A stretch of DNA of 48,055 bases from an uncultured Verrucomicrobia subdivision 3 bacterium (GCA_903921455.1 CAIXPZ010000019.1:1-48055); one strand, 5' to 3'; shown: positions 1 to 8,383, counted from the stretch's first letter. Numbers and translations: made by a program. Notes: generated from the sequence alone by a model not told the origin.

Positions 1-108
1 AGGTCGGGCTTTGAAAACTGCCGACGGAAACGAAAATCAGTCAATAGAATCAATGAGAAAATACGAAAACCAATCAAAGCAAAAATTCAAAAAAAGTGCT
101 TGCATAGA

Positions 109-148
109 TTTAGGAAACCGCTGCTCTATCCATTTGAGCTACGGGAGC
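109..148 (-). pseudogene. 5' half of tRNA-Arg(CCU), interrupted in the anticodon arm
   Basis: Read on the minus strand from 148, the sequence has a 7-nt acceptor strand GCTCCCG, then TA, a D-stem GCTC/GAGC around a normal D-loop, and an anticodon loop TTCCTAA with anticodon CCT (112-114). Only about three of the five anticodon-stem pairs can form. No variable loop, T-arm or 3' acceptor strand (CGGGAGC) follows in the remaining 108 bases, which are AT-rich. It is therefore a broken tRNA, most simply the remnant at the edge of an element integrated at or near the anticodon loop. The rest lies outside the window. Confidence 0.7.
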
Positions 149-205
149 GCCCCGACCGTGTAACCCTAGCAACATGCCAAATCTTTTCAAGCCGCGCGCT
201 ATCGT

Positions 206-1555
206 TCAAGGTTGCGCTAGCAGGTAGCTTTTGAACTTGTCGTAATCCGCCTCCATGCGGTCGAAATCTTCCGGCAGCCGCAGCGAGGCCAGCATGTTCG
301 TGGGCACATCGGGCGCCCAGCCGACGACTTTCTCGACTTCTTCGGGGAATTTCGCCGGGTTGGCGGTCTCCACGATGATGGCGGGCGAGTTGCCGAGCGG
401 TTCCACGGCGCACCAGTCTTGGAAACCCTGCCACGCCACGGAGCCGTGCGGCTCGAGCAGCAGTTGAAAATGATTCCACACATCGCGCACGCCGGCCACG
501 GTGCGTTCGTCGTTGATCGAAGTTGAAAAAATATCGCGGCGCATCGCGACCAGGTCGGGCATCCGGTTGATCTGGCCCGTCTCGTCCATCTGGCCGCCGT
601 AAACCGCCACCAACCGGGCGAGGTTGCTGGGATGACCGACGTTCATCGCGTTGGAAAGCGAGTTGCGCGACGGGGAGATTTTCTGGTAGTCGCCGGTCGC
701 CAGAAACTTCGGAAATGCGTCATTTTCGTTGACCGCCGCGATGATTTTTTTCACCGGCAGGCCCATCTCACGCGCGACGACCGCGCCCATCATGTCGCCG
801 AAATTACCGCTGGGAATCGAGAATACGACCGGCTCGCCCGCCGACGCGACGCGCGACGCGGCATAGAAATAATAAACGCTCTGTGGCAGGAGGCGGCCGA
901 TGTTGATGGAGTTGGCCGACGACAGGGGAATGTGTTTCAGCGCCGGATCGCCGAACGCCCGCTTCACCATCGCCTGGCAGTCGTCGAATTTGCCGTTGAT
1001 CGCCACCGTGCGGACGTTGCCAGTCAGCGACGTCATCAGCTTGCGTTGACTTTCACTGACCTCCGCCACCGGGAATAGGACGATGACCTTCACGCCGGGG
1101 ATGTTGTGAAATGCGTGCGCAACCGCCGCACCGGTGTCGCCGCTCGTCGCCGTCAGGATGGTCACCTGCCGGTTATCCTCGCGCAAAAAACGTCCGAACA
1201 TGCGCGCCATCATTTGCGCGGCGAAATCCTTGAACGATGCGGTCGGCCCCTGGTCCAGCCGCATCAGGAAGACGCGGACATGGATGATCTCCAGCGGCAC
1301 GGGGAAGTTATATGCCGAGTGGCACATCGCGGCGAGGTCCGCGCGTGGAATGATTCCTTCCGTGAATTTCGACAGCACGCGGAAGGCGATTTCGTGATAC
1401 GGCAGCCGGGCGAAGGCGGCGATCTCTTCCGGCGTCAGGCGCGGGAATTGTTCCGGCAGATAAAGACCGCGATCCGGTGCCAGGCCGGCGAGCAACGCCT
1501 CGCGTAAGTTGACGGCGGGTGATTGTCCGTTGGTGCTGCGGAAAAGCAGGGGCAT
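206..1555 (-). CDS. thrC: Threonine synthase
   Basis: PLP enzyme converting O-phosphohomoserine to threonine, the last step of threonine synthesis. The N-terminal threonine-synthase region (residues about 1-90) is followed by the PLP fold. The motif TASFKDFA carries the lysine that forms the Schiff base (about residue 109), and ATSGDTG follows downstream. About 449 residues, normal for the long-type ThrC. The start is taken at ATG 1555, 9 nt after the hom stop codon. An in-frame TTG at 1561 would add two residues. It lies directly downstream of hom, so the two enzymes acting on homoserine (hom) and its phosphate (thrC) are probably co-transcribed. No homoserine kinase (thrB) is seen in the window. 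Confidence 0.95.
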   Translation of the reverse strand: MPLLFRSTNGQSPAVNLREALLAGLAPDRGLYLPEQFPRLTPEEIAAFARLPYHEIAFRVLSKFTEGIIPRADLAAMCHSAYNFPVPLEIIHVRVFLMRLDQGPTASFKDFAAQMMARMFGRFLREDNRQVTILTATSGDTGAAVAHAFHNIPGVKVIVLFPVAEVSESQRKLMTSLTGNVRTVAINGKFDDCQAMVKRAFGDPALKHIPLSSANSINIGRLLPQSVYYFYAASRVASAGEPVVFSIPSGNFGDMMGAVVAREMGLPVKKIIAAVNENDAFPKFLATGDYQKISPSRNSLSNAMNVGHPSNLARLVAVYGGQMDETGQINRMPDLVAMRRDIFSTSINDERTVAGVRDVWNHFQLLLEPHGSVAWQGFQDWCAVEPLGNSPAIIVETANPAKFPEEVEKVVGWAPDVPTNMLASLRLPEDFDRMEADYDKFKSYLLAQP

Positions 1556-1564
1556 CTTCAAAGC

Positions 1565-2869
1565 CTATTCAAAATTTTCCACGCGCAGCATGACCGGCTT
1601 GCCTTTGACGGTGGGCAGCTTGGCGATCTTGGCAAGCGCCTTGGCGGCGACGCCGTTGGTGGCGTAGTGCAGCATGAAGATGAGCGGCACGCTTTCGCCC
1701 TCGTGGCTTTCCGGCTGAATGACCGATGAAATGCCGATGTTGGACTGGCCGAAAATCGTGGCCACTTTCGCCAGCACGCCGGGTTTGTCCACCACGTTGA
1801 GCCGGACGAAATACTGCGAGGTGACTTCCCCGATCGGGGCGACGGCACCGGCGCGTTCGTGGGGCACGAAGGCGGGCAGGCGGTGCTTGGTTTCAAATTT
1901 CAAATCCAGCACGGCATCCGCAATGTCGCTCAAAACGGAGCTGGCTGTCGCATCTTTGCCGGCGCCGCGCCCATAGAACAGGGCGTCCCCGGCGACATCT
2001 CCGCGCACGAACACGGCGTTGAACACGCCGTTTACGCTGGCGAGCACGTGCGCATTCGGCACGAGCGTCGGATAAACGGAAACCTGCACATGGTGGCTGT
2101 CGGTCAGTTTTTTGACGGTGCCGATGAGCTTGATGGTGTAGCCGAGTTCGCCGGCATACTTGATGTCGAGCGCGTTGACGTGGCGGATGCCTTCTACGTG
2201 GACTTTCTTGGGTTTGACCCAGAATCCGTGCGCGAGCGAGGCCAGAATGCCGATCTTATGCGCGGCGTCGTGGCCGTCGATGTCGAGATCCGGGGGCGTC
2301 TCGGCGTAGCCGAGTTTCTGCGCGTCGGCCAGGACCTCGCCGAAATCCGCGCCCTCCAGTTTCATGCGCGTGAGGATGTAATTGCAGGTGCCGTTGACGA
2401 TGCCGTAAAGCGAATTGATGCGGTTGCCCACAAAGCCTTCGCGCAGCGACTTGATGATGGGAATGCCGCCGCAGACGCTGGCTTCGTAATAAAGATTGGT
2501 GCCGTATTTTTTGGCGGCGGCGAACAGCTCCTCGCCGTGGGCGGAGAGCAGTGCCTTGTTCGCCGTGACCACCGGTTTGCCGAGCTTGAGCGCGGCCAGA
2601 ATGAGTTCGCGCGCGGTGGTGGTGCCGCCGATGAGTTCGGCGACCAGCTGGATTTCGGGATCAAAAACAACTTCGCGCCAGTCGGTGGTGAGCAGCGATT
2701 TGGGCAAGGCGGTGGCGCGCGGCTTCTTCAAGTCGCGCACGGCGATGCGGTGGATTTTGACATTCGCGCCGATGCGGGAGGCGAGGAGCGAGCCGTTGCG
2801 GGTGAGCGCTTCGTAAACACCGCTGCCCACGGTGCCGCCGCCGATGATTCCGAGATTGACCTGCTGCAT
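1565..2869 (-). CDS. hom: Homoserine dehydrogenase
   Basis: NAD(P)-dependent reduction of aspartate semialdehyde to homoserine. The N-terminus has the Rossmann motif GIIGGGTVGSG (residues 7-17). The middle carries the homoserine dehydrogenase catalytic region, with the conserved GIVNGTCNYIL and the YAETPPDLDIDGHDAAHK substrate segment. The last ~80 residues form an ACT domain (YFVRLNVVDKPGVLAKVA), which usually mediates threonine feedback inhibition. ATG 2869 is preferred because it places the glycine motif at the usual distance; an in-frame GTG at 2881 is the alternative. First gene of a hom-thrC pair. Confidence 0.95.
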   Translation of the reverse strand: MQQVNLGIIGGGTVGSGVYEALTRNGSLLASRIGANVKIHRIAVRDLKKPRATALPKSLLTTDWREVVFDPEIQLVAELIGGTTTARELILAALKLGKPVVTANKALLSAHGEELFAAAKKYGTNLYYEASVCGGIPIIKSLREGFVGNRINSLYGIVNGTCNYILTRMKLEGADFGEVLADAQKLGYAETPPDLDIDGHDAAHKIGILASLAHGFWVKPKKVHVEGIRHVNALDIKYAGELGYTIKLIGTVKKLTDSHHVQVSVYPTLVPNAHVLASVNGVFNAVFVRGDVAGDALFYGRGAGKDATASSVLSDIADAVLDLKFETKHRLPAFVPHERAGAVAPIGEVTSQYFVRLNVVDKPGVLAKVATIFGQSNIGISSVIQPESHEGESVPLIFMLHYATNGVAAKALAKIAKLPTVKGKPVMLRVENFE

Positions 2870-2953
2870 AATCAAGCGCACAGCTTGCCGCGAAACGGGG
2901 CAGGGGACAACTTCAAAGAATGCCGAAGGCTGAACGCCGGATGCACAAATAAG

Positions 2954-3430
2954 CTAAGGTGCGCTGAAGGATCGGCCAAGCTGGCTGGCGATTGCTTCCA
3001 ATGCGCGCGTTTCTTCCGGGGTGTATTCGTGTTCGCGGCGCGTGCCAATGCCGAGGGTGCCCAGGATGGTTCCGTCGGCGCGCACCGGCACGCACAAGGC
3101 GCCGCCCACGCCGGTTTGCTTTGCGCCGGGCTTGGCGATACCGCTGGTGTCGGTCTGCAAATTACAAATCGTCACCGGTCGGTTCTGCGCGACGGTCTGG
3201 CCGGCAATACCTTTGCCGACGGGAATCGTTTTGACGATGGCGAGCATCTGTGGTGGCAAACCGACTTGTGCGACGAGGTGGAGCAACTGGGTTTTTGCTT
3301 CGAGCCGGTGAAGCGTGGCGGTTTCCGATTGGAGCAGTTCCAGGCTCGCGCGCAACACTTCGGTCAAAGCGGTTTCGCCGGGCTCGGTGCTGGCCAGCCG
3401 GGATTGAATATTGGCAAGGGTCCTGTTCAT
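2954..3430 (-). CDS. GAF domain protein
   Basis: 158-residue soluble protein consisting of one GAF domain after a short helical N-terminus. The core (about residues 30-155) includes PVGKGIAGQTVAQNRPVTI and the GALCVPVRADGTILGTLGIG strand pair typical of GAF folds that bind small ligands or nucleotides. There is no output domain (no kinase, GGDEF or HTH), and the cysteine set of free-methionine-sulfoxide reductases is not evident, so ligand and role are unknown. Its ATG overlaps the stop of the upstream SGNH hydrolase by 4 nt (ATGA, 3427-3430), indicating translational coupling. Confidence 0.85.
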   Translation of the reverse strand: MNRTLANIQSRLASTEPGETALTEVLRASLELLQSETATLHRLEAKTQLLHLVAQVGLPPQMLAIVKTIPVGKGIAGQTVAQNRPVTICNLQTDTSGIAKPGAKQTGVGGALCVPVRADGTILGTLGIGTRREHEYTPEETRALEAIASQLGRSFSAP

Positions 3431-4200
3431 TTTGCCTGCGCGGTCGCTGCGTTGCCGGTCAGGGCTTGATAAACCGTTTCGGCCATCAGTTTTGCGCCCG
3501 CAGTGTTCGGATGCACGGTGTCGGGAAACAAATCCTGCCTGCCCGCCAAGGCCGAGTTCAGATCGATAATGATGGCGTTCGAAGTCTGCGCCACCTGCCG
3601 GATCATCGGGATGATTTCATCGTGAATGGTCTGGTCGTTGATCCCCCAGCGGCCGGGAAAGCACGGCGTCGGCAGGCAGACATAGACTTTGACAGATGGG
3701 TTCGCCTTACGGAATTCGGCGATCAGACGCTCGTAATCCGGAACATAATCCGCCTGGTATTGCCAGTTGTTTGCGACGGCGTTGGTTTCGTTGCCATGGC
3801 CGCGATGTTTGCTGTCGTTGGTTCCCAGCATGATCACGAGAATATCCGGGGCGAAGGCCAGCGCATCACTGTGGGCCTTTTGTTTGAGGTAAGGTTTGTC
3901 GGCCTTATGCAAGACCGTGGCGCCGCTGACGCCGAAGTTGCGCACCTCCCATCCGGCACTCAGCAACCTTCCCAGCACTGCCGGGTAGGATTCATTCTGG
4001 CGATTCTTGATGCCCGATCCAAAGGTGATGCTGTCGCCGACACAAGCGACGCGAACGGCTTTTTCCGGAACGCCGGCAGCGGTTTGCGTTGCCGGCAGAT
4101 CGGCGGCCGCCCGGACCGACGAGGCCAAAAAGCAAAGCGCGAATGCTAGATTTAACAGAAATCGGCGGCGCGGAAGGGTGGCTGGTTTGGTGTTATTCAT
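3427..4200 (-). CDS. Secreted SGNH/GDSL-family hydrolase
   Basis: 257-residue exported esterase-like protein. The N-terminus has RRR followed by a hydrophobic stretch ending SSVRA-A, a Tat-like or Sec signal peptide. The SGNH blocks are present: CVGDSITFG with the nucleophile Ser (block I), GTNDS (block III) and DTVHPNTAG with the catalytic Asp/His (block V). This fits the carbohydrate-esterase/TesA-like group; the substrate (acyl or acetyl ester) cannot be read from sequence. ATG 4200 is chosen because it starts directly before the signal peptide; the frame is open further upstream. Coupled to the GAF gene by a 4-nt overlap. Confidence 0.88.
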   Translation of the reverse strand: MNNTKPATLPRRRFLLNLAFALCFLASSVRAAADLPATQTAAGVPEKAVRVACVGDSITFGSGIKNRQNESYPAVLGRLLSAGWEVRNFGVSGATVLHKADKPYLKQKAHSDALAFAPDILVIMLGTNDSKHRGHGNETNAVANNWQYQADYVPDYERLIAEFRKANPSVKVYVCLPTPCFPGRWGINDQTIHDEIIPMIRQVAQTSNAIIIDLNSALAGRQDLFPDTVHPNTAGAKLMAETVYQALTGNAATAQAK

Positions 4201-4268
4201 GTGATTTAAATCGGTGCAATGCTGCCCAATGTTCGGAATCGGTCTTGGTTGTAATCTGACCACGAAGT

Positions 4269-4616
4269 TTATTTTTCGGTTTTTTCACTGGCGCGGTAAT
4301 GCAGCACCTTCACCTTTTCCAGCGTCACGAGGCCGTCGCCCAGCATGGTGTCGAGCGTGGGCAGGAAGGCGTTGATTTTTTCCTCGCTGTCCACGATCTC
4401 GATGATGAGCGGGAGATCCAGGGAGAGCCGGAGGATTTTCGCCGTGTGCAGGCGGCTGGCTTTGCCGAAACCCATCGGCCCGCGCAGCACGGTTGCGCCG
4501 GCCAGATGCTGTTCCCGCGCCGCCAGCACAATGGCTTCGTAGAGTGGTTTGTGTTCCCAGCGGTCGCTTTCGCCGAGGAAGATCCGGAGCAGGACGGCGT
4601 CAGTTGGAATTTGCAT
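4269..4616 (-). CDS. DUF190 family protein
   Basis: 115-residue soluble protein of the DUF190 family, a PII-like ferredoxin-fold protein often encoded beside crcB. Typical features are LLRIFLGESDRW, then YEAIVLAAREQHLAGATVLRGPMGFG, and LPLIIEIVDSEEKI. It starts one base after the crcB stop codon, so the two are one operon. By context it may modulate fluoride export, but its biochemical role in the family is not established. Confidence 0.88.
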   Translation of the reverse strand: MQIPTDAVLLRIFLGESDRWEHKPLYEAIVLAAREQHLAGATVLRGPMGFGKASRLHTAKILRLSLDLPLIIEIVDSEEKINAFLPTLDTMLGDGLVTLEKVKVLHYRASEKTEK

Positions 4617-4617
4617 G

Positions 4618-5016
4618 TTAATTTCCTTTCAATGAATTGAACATGGAGCCCAGCACGAAGCCGAGCCACACGGCGACCAGGCACAGCACGACGGAGAGCA
4701 CGATGTTGCCGCCGGCGTAAAGCCATTCGCGATCCTGCGCGAGCCTGAGGGTTTGCAGGCTGAACGAGGAAAATGTCGTGTAGCCGCCGCAGATGCCGAT
4801 CATGAAAAATTGCCGGACGCCGGGCGAGATCATCGCCCGGCCGTCGGGATCGGAATAGGCCGCAAAAATACCGATGAGCAACGAGCCGGTGACGTTGATG
4901 GCGAGCGTGCCCCACGGAAAGGTCTCGCCCAGACGCGTCGAGATCAGGCCGTTGAGGCCGAACCGCGCCACGCTGCCGAGTGCGCCGCCGATTGCCACCC
5001 AAAGATACGCGAGCAT
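4618..5016 (-). CDS. crcB: Fluoride efflux channel CrcB/Fluc
   Basis: 132-residue inner-membrane protein with four predicted transmembrane helices. Family motifs are visible: GGALGSVARFGLNG at the N-terminus, the PWGTLAINVTGS helix, and GICGGYTTFSSFSLQ (about residues 76-90), which contains the Phe/Thr/Ser residues of the fluoride pore. Fluc proteins act as dual-topology homodimers that expel fluoride. It forms an operon with the DUF190 gene. The upstream region (5017-5110) does not show the conserved fluoride (crcB) riboswitch core. Confidence 0.93.
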   Translation of the reverse strand: MLAYLWVAIGGALGSVARFGLNGLISTRLGETFPWGTLAINVTGSLLIGIFAAYSDPDGRAMISPGVRQFFMIGICGGYTTFSSFSLQTLRLAQDREWLYAGGNIVLSVVLCLVAVWLGFVLGSMFNSLKGN

Positions 5017-5258
5017 AAAGTCGCCGGAATCTTGTCCCCGGCGGCGAATCAGCGCAACCGAAATACGCCAGCGGCCGGCTTCGATTCGGCGGTATGGTGG
5101 ATCTGTAAAAAGGCTTCATTTAGCACGGAATTCGAGTTGGTTTCAGAAAATAAACAATTGTTTATCAACGTGTTATGGCTTAATCGTGAACAGTGGTGGC
5201 AACTTCCGCGTCTTACACTTGTTAGATTGAATACCGGTCAACATCAACCAAACGACTT
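5017..5258. promoter_or_regulatory. Divergent promoter region between crcB and the DUF6600 gene, with a 14-bp palindrome
   Basis: This 242-base spacer is AT-richer than its surroundings in its right half and must hold the start signals for crcB (minus) and the DUF6600 gene (plus). A perfect palindrome TAAACAATTGTTTA lies at 5151-5164, about 95 nt upstream of the plus-strand start codon, and could be an operator or part of a promoter. No convincing -35/-10 pair or riboswitch could be fixed by eye. Confidence 0.4.
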
Positions 5259-7061
5259 ATGAAACACTATTTTGCCTCCAAAACCTTGATTGCACTGGCA
5301 GTCGCCATCGCTGCCGCCGCCGGCTACGAAAGCCTGGCCAACGAACAACCGATTCCGCCTCCTGCGAATGGCAGCGCGTTGCCGGACAACATCCAGTCCG
5401 GCAGTCCCGTCGCGCAAGTCGTCAAGCTGGCTCAGGCCGGCGTGGATGTGACGGTGATCCAGACCTATATCTCCAATTGTCCCAGCGCCTTCAATCTCGA
5501 TGCTGATAAAATCATTTCCCTGACCGACGCCGGTGTGCCCTCCGACATGGTGTCCGCCATGATCGCCCACGATAAAGCCTTTCTCGCCTCGCTGCCAACC
5601 AGCGCGCCGCCCGTGCCGGCTGGCGCGCCCGCGCCCGCGTCGGAGCCAGCCGCGTCTATAGCCAGTGCCGGTTCCGACAATTCCCCGGCTCCGTCCCCGC
5701 CGGCGGAAGTGACCGTGAATTATTTTAACGACACGCTGGCCCCCTATGGTCAGTGGGTCGAGGTGGCCGGTTATGGCCGCTGCTGGCGGCCGACGACGAT
5801 GGTGTATAATTCGACGTGGCAGCCCTACTGTGATCGCGGCCGCTGGGTCTATACGGATTGCGGCTGGTATTGGAATTCGGATTATGCGTGGGGCGTGACC
5901 TTCCATTATGGCCGCTGGTTCAACACCCCGAGCTACGGCTGGTGCTGGTGGCCCGACACGGTCTGGGCGCCGTCGTGGGTGACCTGGCGTTCCAGCAGCG
6001 ACTATTGCGGCTGGGCCCCGCTGCCGCCCTACAGCGTTTATCAGCCGGGCATCGGCTTCACGTATTACGGCAACAATGTGGCGGTGGGCTTTGGTTTTGG
6101 CCTGTCGGCCAGTTGCTACACGTTTGTGTCCATCGGCAATTTTTGCCAGCCGCATCCGCGGTATTACTGCGCGCCGCCGCAGCAGGTCACGCAGATTTAC
6201 AACCAGACGACCATCATCAACAATTACAATTCCCACAATCACACCATCGTGAACAACGGCGTTCCCGTCAGCACCATCGGCGCGGCGGCCCATCACCCCA
6301 TCCATCCGGTGAGCGCTGGATCTTTGGCCGACGGCCGGCAACGTGGCTGGCAGCATGGCAATCCAAGCGGGAACACCCATTCTCCGATCGCCGGTGCGTC
6401 CATCCCGACCGCCGGGCCCAATCCGGGCGGCGCGGAATTCCGGCACGGGCCGGCGTTGCGCAACGATGTCAACCATGTCAACAGCGCCAACAACGCGAAC
6501 GCCGATTCTCGAACCGGTCACCGTCCGCCGTTTAATCCGCCGACGCAACCGGCGCATGTCACCCCGGCCGCGCCGCCGGGTAATCGTCAGGACTTGCGCC
6601 CATCCGGACCGTCGGGATTTTCGGGGCGTAATTACAATAACCAGTCGCAAGTTGCCGTGGCTCCCGCGACGTATCCGCGCCATGACGCGGCAGGCAATGG
6701 AGTGAGCCGCAATCCGAATCAAATAACGCGTCCGGCTTCGTCACCGGTGGTTGCCCCGGTTGTGCCCGCCCGCCCGGTCGCTTCCGGCAGCGGGTCTGCC
6801 CGGGATTATAGCCGCCCTTCGGCCCAGGCCGAGGTGCGGGTTTCGCCGCGGCAATTCAGTTCATCGCCGGTTGCCAGCAGCCCGCCGGTGGTGAGCCAGC
6901 GTCCGCAACAGTTTGAATCGCGGCCAAACATCGTTGCGCCTTCGGCGCCGCGTAGCTATTCGCCCCCGGCGCCGGCGATGTCGGCACCGGCGCAAAATCA
7001 ATACTCGGCGCCCGCCGCCGGTGGCTCCTCGGGGGGACGATGGATGGTGCAAAACCATTGA
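5259..7061 (+). CDS. Secreted DUF6600-type protein, Trp/Tyr/Cys-rich core and long Pro-rich tail
   Basis: 600 residues. It begins with a signal peptide (about residues 1-27). A small helical segment follows (about 48-110; AQVVKLAQAGVDVTVIQTYI ... VPSDMVSAMIAHDKAF). The core (about 158-260) is a series of aromatic repeats: YGQWVEV, GRWVYTDCGWYW, HYGRWF, GWCWWPDTVWAPSWV and GWAPLPPY. This is the hallmark of the DUF6600/YXWGXW-type proteins of verrucomicrobia and other diderms. The last ~300 residues are low-complexity, rich in Pro, Ala, Ser and Asn. The core has several cysteines (GRCW, PYCD, DCGW, GWCWW, DYCGW), which would suit disulfides in the periplasm. Function unknown; probably envelope-associated. 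Confidence 0.8.
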   Translation: MKHYFASKTLIALAVAIAAAAGYESLANEQPIPPPANGSALPDNIQSGSPVAQVVKLAQAGVDVTVIQTYISNCPSAFNLDADKIISLTDAGVPSDMVSAMIAHDKAFLASLPTSAPPVPAGAPAPASEPAASIASAGSDNSPAPSPPAEVTVNYFNDTLAPYGQWVEVAGYGRCWRPTTMVYNSTWQPYCDRGRWVYTDCGWYWNSDYAWGVTFHYGRWFNTPSYGWCWWPDTVWAPSWVTWRSSSDYCGWAPLPPYSVYQPGIGFTYYGNNVAVGFGFGLSASCYTFVSIGNFCQPHPRYYCAPPQQVTQIYNQTTIINNYNSHNHTIVNNGVPVSTIGAAAHHPIHPVSAGSLADGRQRGWQHGNPSGNTHSPIAGASIPTAGPNPGGAEFRHGPALRNDVNHVNSANNANADSRTGHRPPFNPPTQPAHVTPAAPPGNRQDLRPSGPSGFSGRNYNNQSQVAVAPATYPRHDAAGNGVSRNPNQITRPASSPVVAPVVPARPVASGSGSARDYSRPSAQAEVRVSPRQFSSSPVASSPPVVSQRPQQFESRPNIVAPSAPRSYSPPAPAMSAPAQNQYSAPAAGGSSGGRWMVQNH

Positions 7062-7080
7062 ATCAGCCGCTAGCGATCCG

Positions 7081-7109
7081 CGCCGCGCCGGCACCGGCGC
7101 GGCGTTTTT
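7081..7109 (+). terminator. Rho-independent terminator after the DUF6600 gene
   Basis: Arms CGCCGCGCCGG and CCGGCGCGGCG (7081-7091 and 7094-7104) are perfect inverted repeats, followed by TTTTTGCTTTT. The stop codon of the upstream gene is 20 nt before, so this ends that transcript. The innermost pairs cannot all form because only two bases separate the arms. Confidence 0.85.
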
Positions 7110-7260
7110 GCTTTTGCCCGTCCGCGCGCGCTGGCAACCTTCTCGCGTGGGAATTTCCCGGCAACAATTCGAGCAGCTCCAGCAACGCCTCGGCGGAAAA
7201 AAAACGCGCGCCGTGGTCTTGCCGGAAAGTTCGCGCCCCGCGCCCCCCGCCGCGGATCAA

Positions 7261-7755
7261 ATGATTCTGGGCATCGATCCCTCGCTGCGGGGCACCGGCT
7301 ACGGCGTCATCCGCGTGGAGAAGTCCCGGCTGCTCGCGCTCGCGCAGGGAACCATTTCCTGCCCGAAAGACTGGGAACGGTCGCGTTGTCTCGCCAAAAT
7401 TTCCCGGACCCTGCGCGACCTGGTGCGCGAGTTCCCGCCGTCGGTTTGCGTCGTGGAGGGGCTTTTCTTCGCGCAAAATCTGAAGACCGCCATCATCATG
7501 GGCGAGGCGCGCGGGGCGGCGATGGCGGCGGTGGCGGAAAGCGGCATTGATATCTTTGAAATCGCCACCCGCAAAGTGAAGCAGGCGATTGTCGGTTACG
7601 GTGCCGCGCAAAAAATCGCCGTCGCCAAGATGGTCCAGCGGATGCTGAACCTCGCCGAACTGCCCGCGCCCGACGCGGCCGATGCGCTGGCGCTGGCCCT
7701 GGCGCACGCGCAGGAAAATTCGCGATTCCGCTTGAGCGCGCCGAAGAAGATTTGA
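7261..7755 (+). CDS. ruvC: Crossover junction endodeoxyribonuclease RuvC
   Basis: Holliday-junction resolvase. From ATG 7261 the protein has 164 residues and begins MILGIDPSLRGTGYG. The four catalytic acids fall where expected for the family: D6, E66 (VVEGLFF), D138 and D141 (APDAADALALALAHAQ). The frame is open upstream, and a GTG at 7147 would add 38 residues (starting MGISRQQFEQLQQRLGGKK) that look protein-like. The start is therefore somewhat uncertain, although ATG 7261 gives the standard length. It is followed 16 nt later by ruvA. ruvB is not in the window. Confidence 0.95.
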   Translation: MILGIDPSLRGTGYGVIRVEKSRLLALAQGTISCPKDWERSRCLAKISRTLRDLVREFPPSVCVVEGLFFAQNLKTAIIMGEARGAAMAAVAESGIDIFEIATRKVKQAIVGYGAAQKIAVAKMVQRMLNLAELPAPDAADALALALAHAQENSRFRLSAPKKI

Positions 7756-7771
7756 ATATTCACCGCTTGAA

Positions 7772-8374
7772 ATGATCACTTTTCTCCAGGGCCAACTGAT
7801 TGAGGCGCTGCCCACGCAAGTCATTGTGGAGGTGAACGGCCTCGGCTATGAGGTGCTGATTCCCCTGTCATCCTTTGATAAATTGCCGGCGCCCGGCCAG
7901 CCGGTGAAACTGCTCACGCAGCTCATCGTCCGCGAAGATGCGCATATTCTCTACGGCTTTGCGACCGCGGTGGAGCGCGATTTGTTCCGGATGCTCATCA
8001 ACAACGTCAGCGGCATCGGGCCGAAAACGGCGCTGAACATTTTGAGCGGCATGAACGCGGTCGCGTTCCGCGGCGCGGTGGCGAATGGCGATGTGAAGTC
8101 GCTGTCGCAAATTTCCGGGGTCGGTAAAAAAACCGCCGAGCGCATCGTGGTGGAACTGCGCGACAAGATCGGCGCCGCCGGCGCGCTGGAGGCCGCGAGC
8201 GCCAGAAATTCTTTGTCGTCCGACGATCAGAAAACGAACGACGCCACGCTCGCGCTCATGGCGCTGGGCTTCAAGCAGGTGGACGCGCACGATGCCGTTC
8301 GCGCCGCGCAGGCGATGCTCGGCCCGCAGGCGTCGGTCGAACAACTGGTCCGCGCGTGTTTGAAGAAAGGTTAA
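7772..8374 (+). CDS. ruvA: Holliday junction DNA helicase subunit RuvA
   Basis: 200 residues, standard length. Domain I (OB fold, about 1-63) includes VIVEVNGLGYEVLIPLSSF. Domain II has two helix-hairpin-helix motifs, NNVSGIGPKTALNIL and SQISGVGKKTAERIVVELRDK. Domain III (about 150-200; ATLALMALGFKQVDAHDAVRAA) contacts RuvB. The RuvA tetramer holds the junction open for branch migration by RuvB and cleavage by RuvC. It lies directly downstream of ruvC, in one operon that probably continues into the acyltransferase and priA genes. Confidence 0.97.
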   Translation: MITFLQGQLIEALPTQVIVEVNGLGYEVLIPLSSFDKLPAPGQPVKLLTQLIVREDAHILYGFATAVERDLFRMLINNVSGIGPKTALNILSGMNAVAFRGAVANGDVKSLSQISGVGKKTAERIVVELRDKIGAAGALEAASARNSLSSDDQKTNDATLALMALGFKQVDAHDAVRAAQAMLGPQASVEQLVRACLKKG

Positions 8375-8383
8375 ATCCCGCCC

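Noticed and set aside
1..148. Group I intron in tRNA-Arg(CCU)
   Set aside because: Such introns are known at this anticodon, but no internal guide pairing to the 5' exon end or other core elements were seen in the 108 bases available; integration is more likely.
5017..5110. Fluoride riboswitch upstream of crcB
   Set aside because: The conserved core of the crcB-type motif is not present on the minus strand.
5244..6722. A 492-codon minus-strand frame opposite the DUF6600 gene
   Set aside because: Arg/Gly-rich low-complexity translation typical of an antisense shadow; the plus-strand protein has clear motifs.
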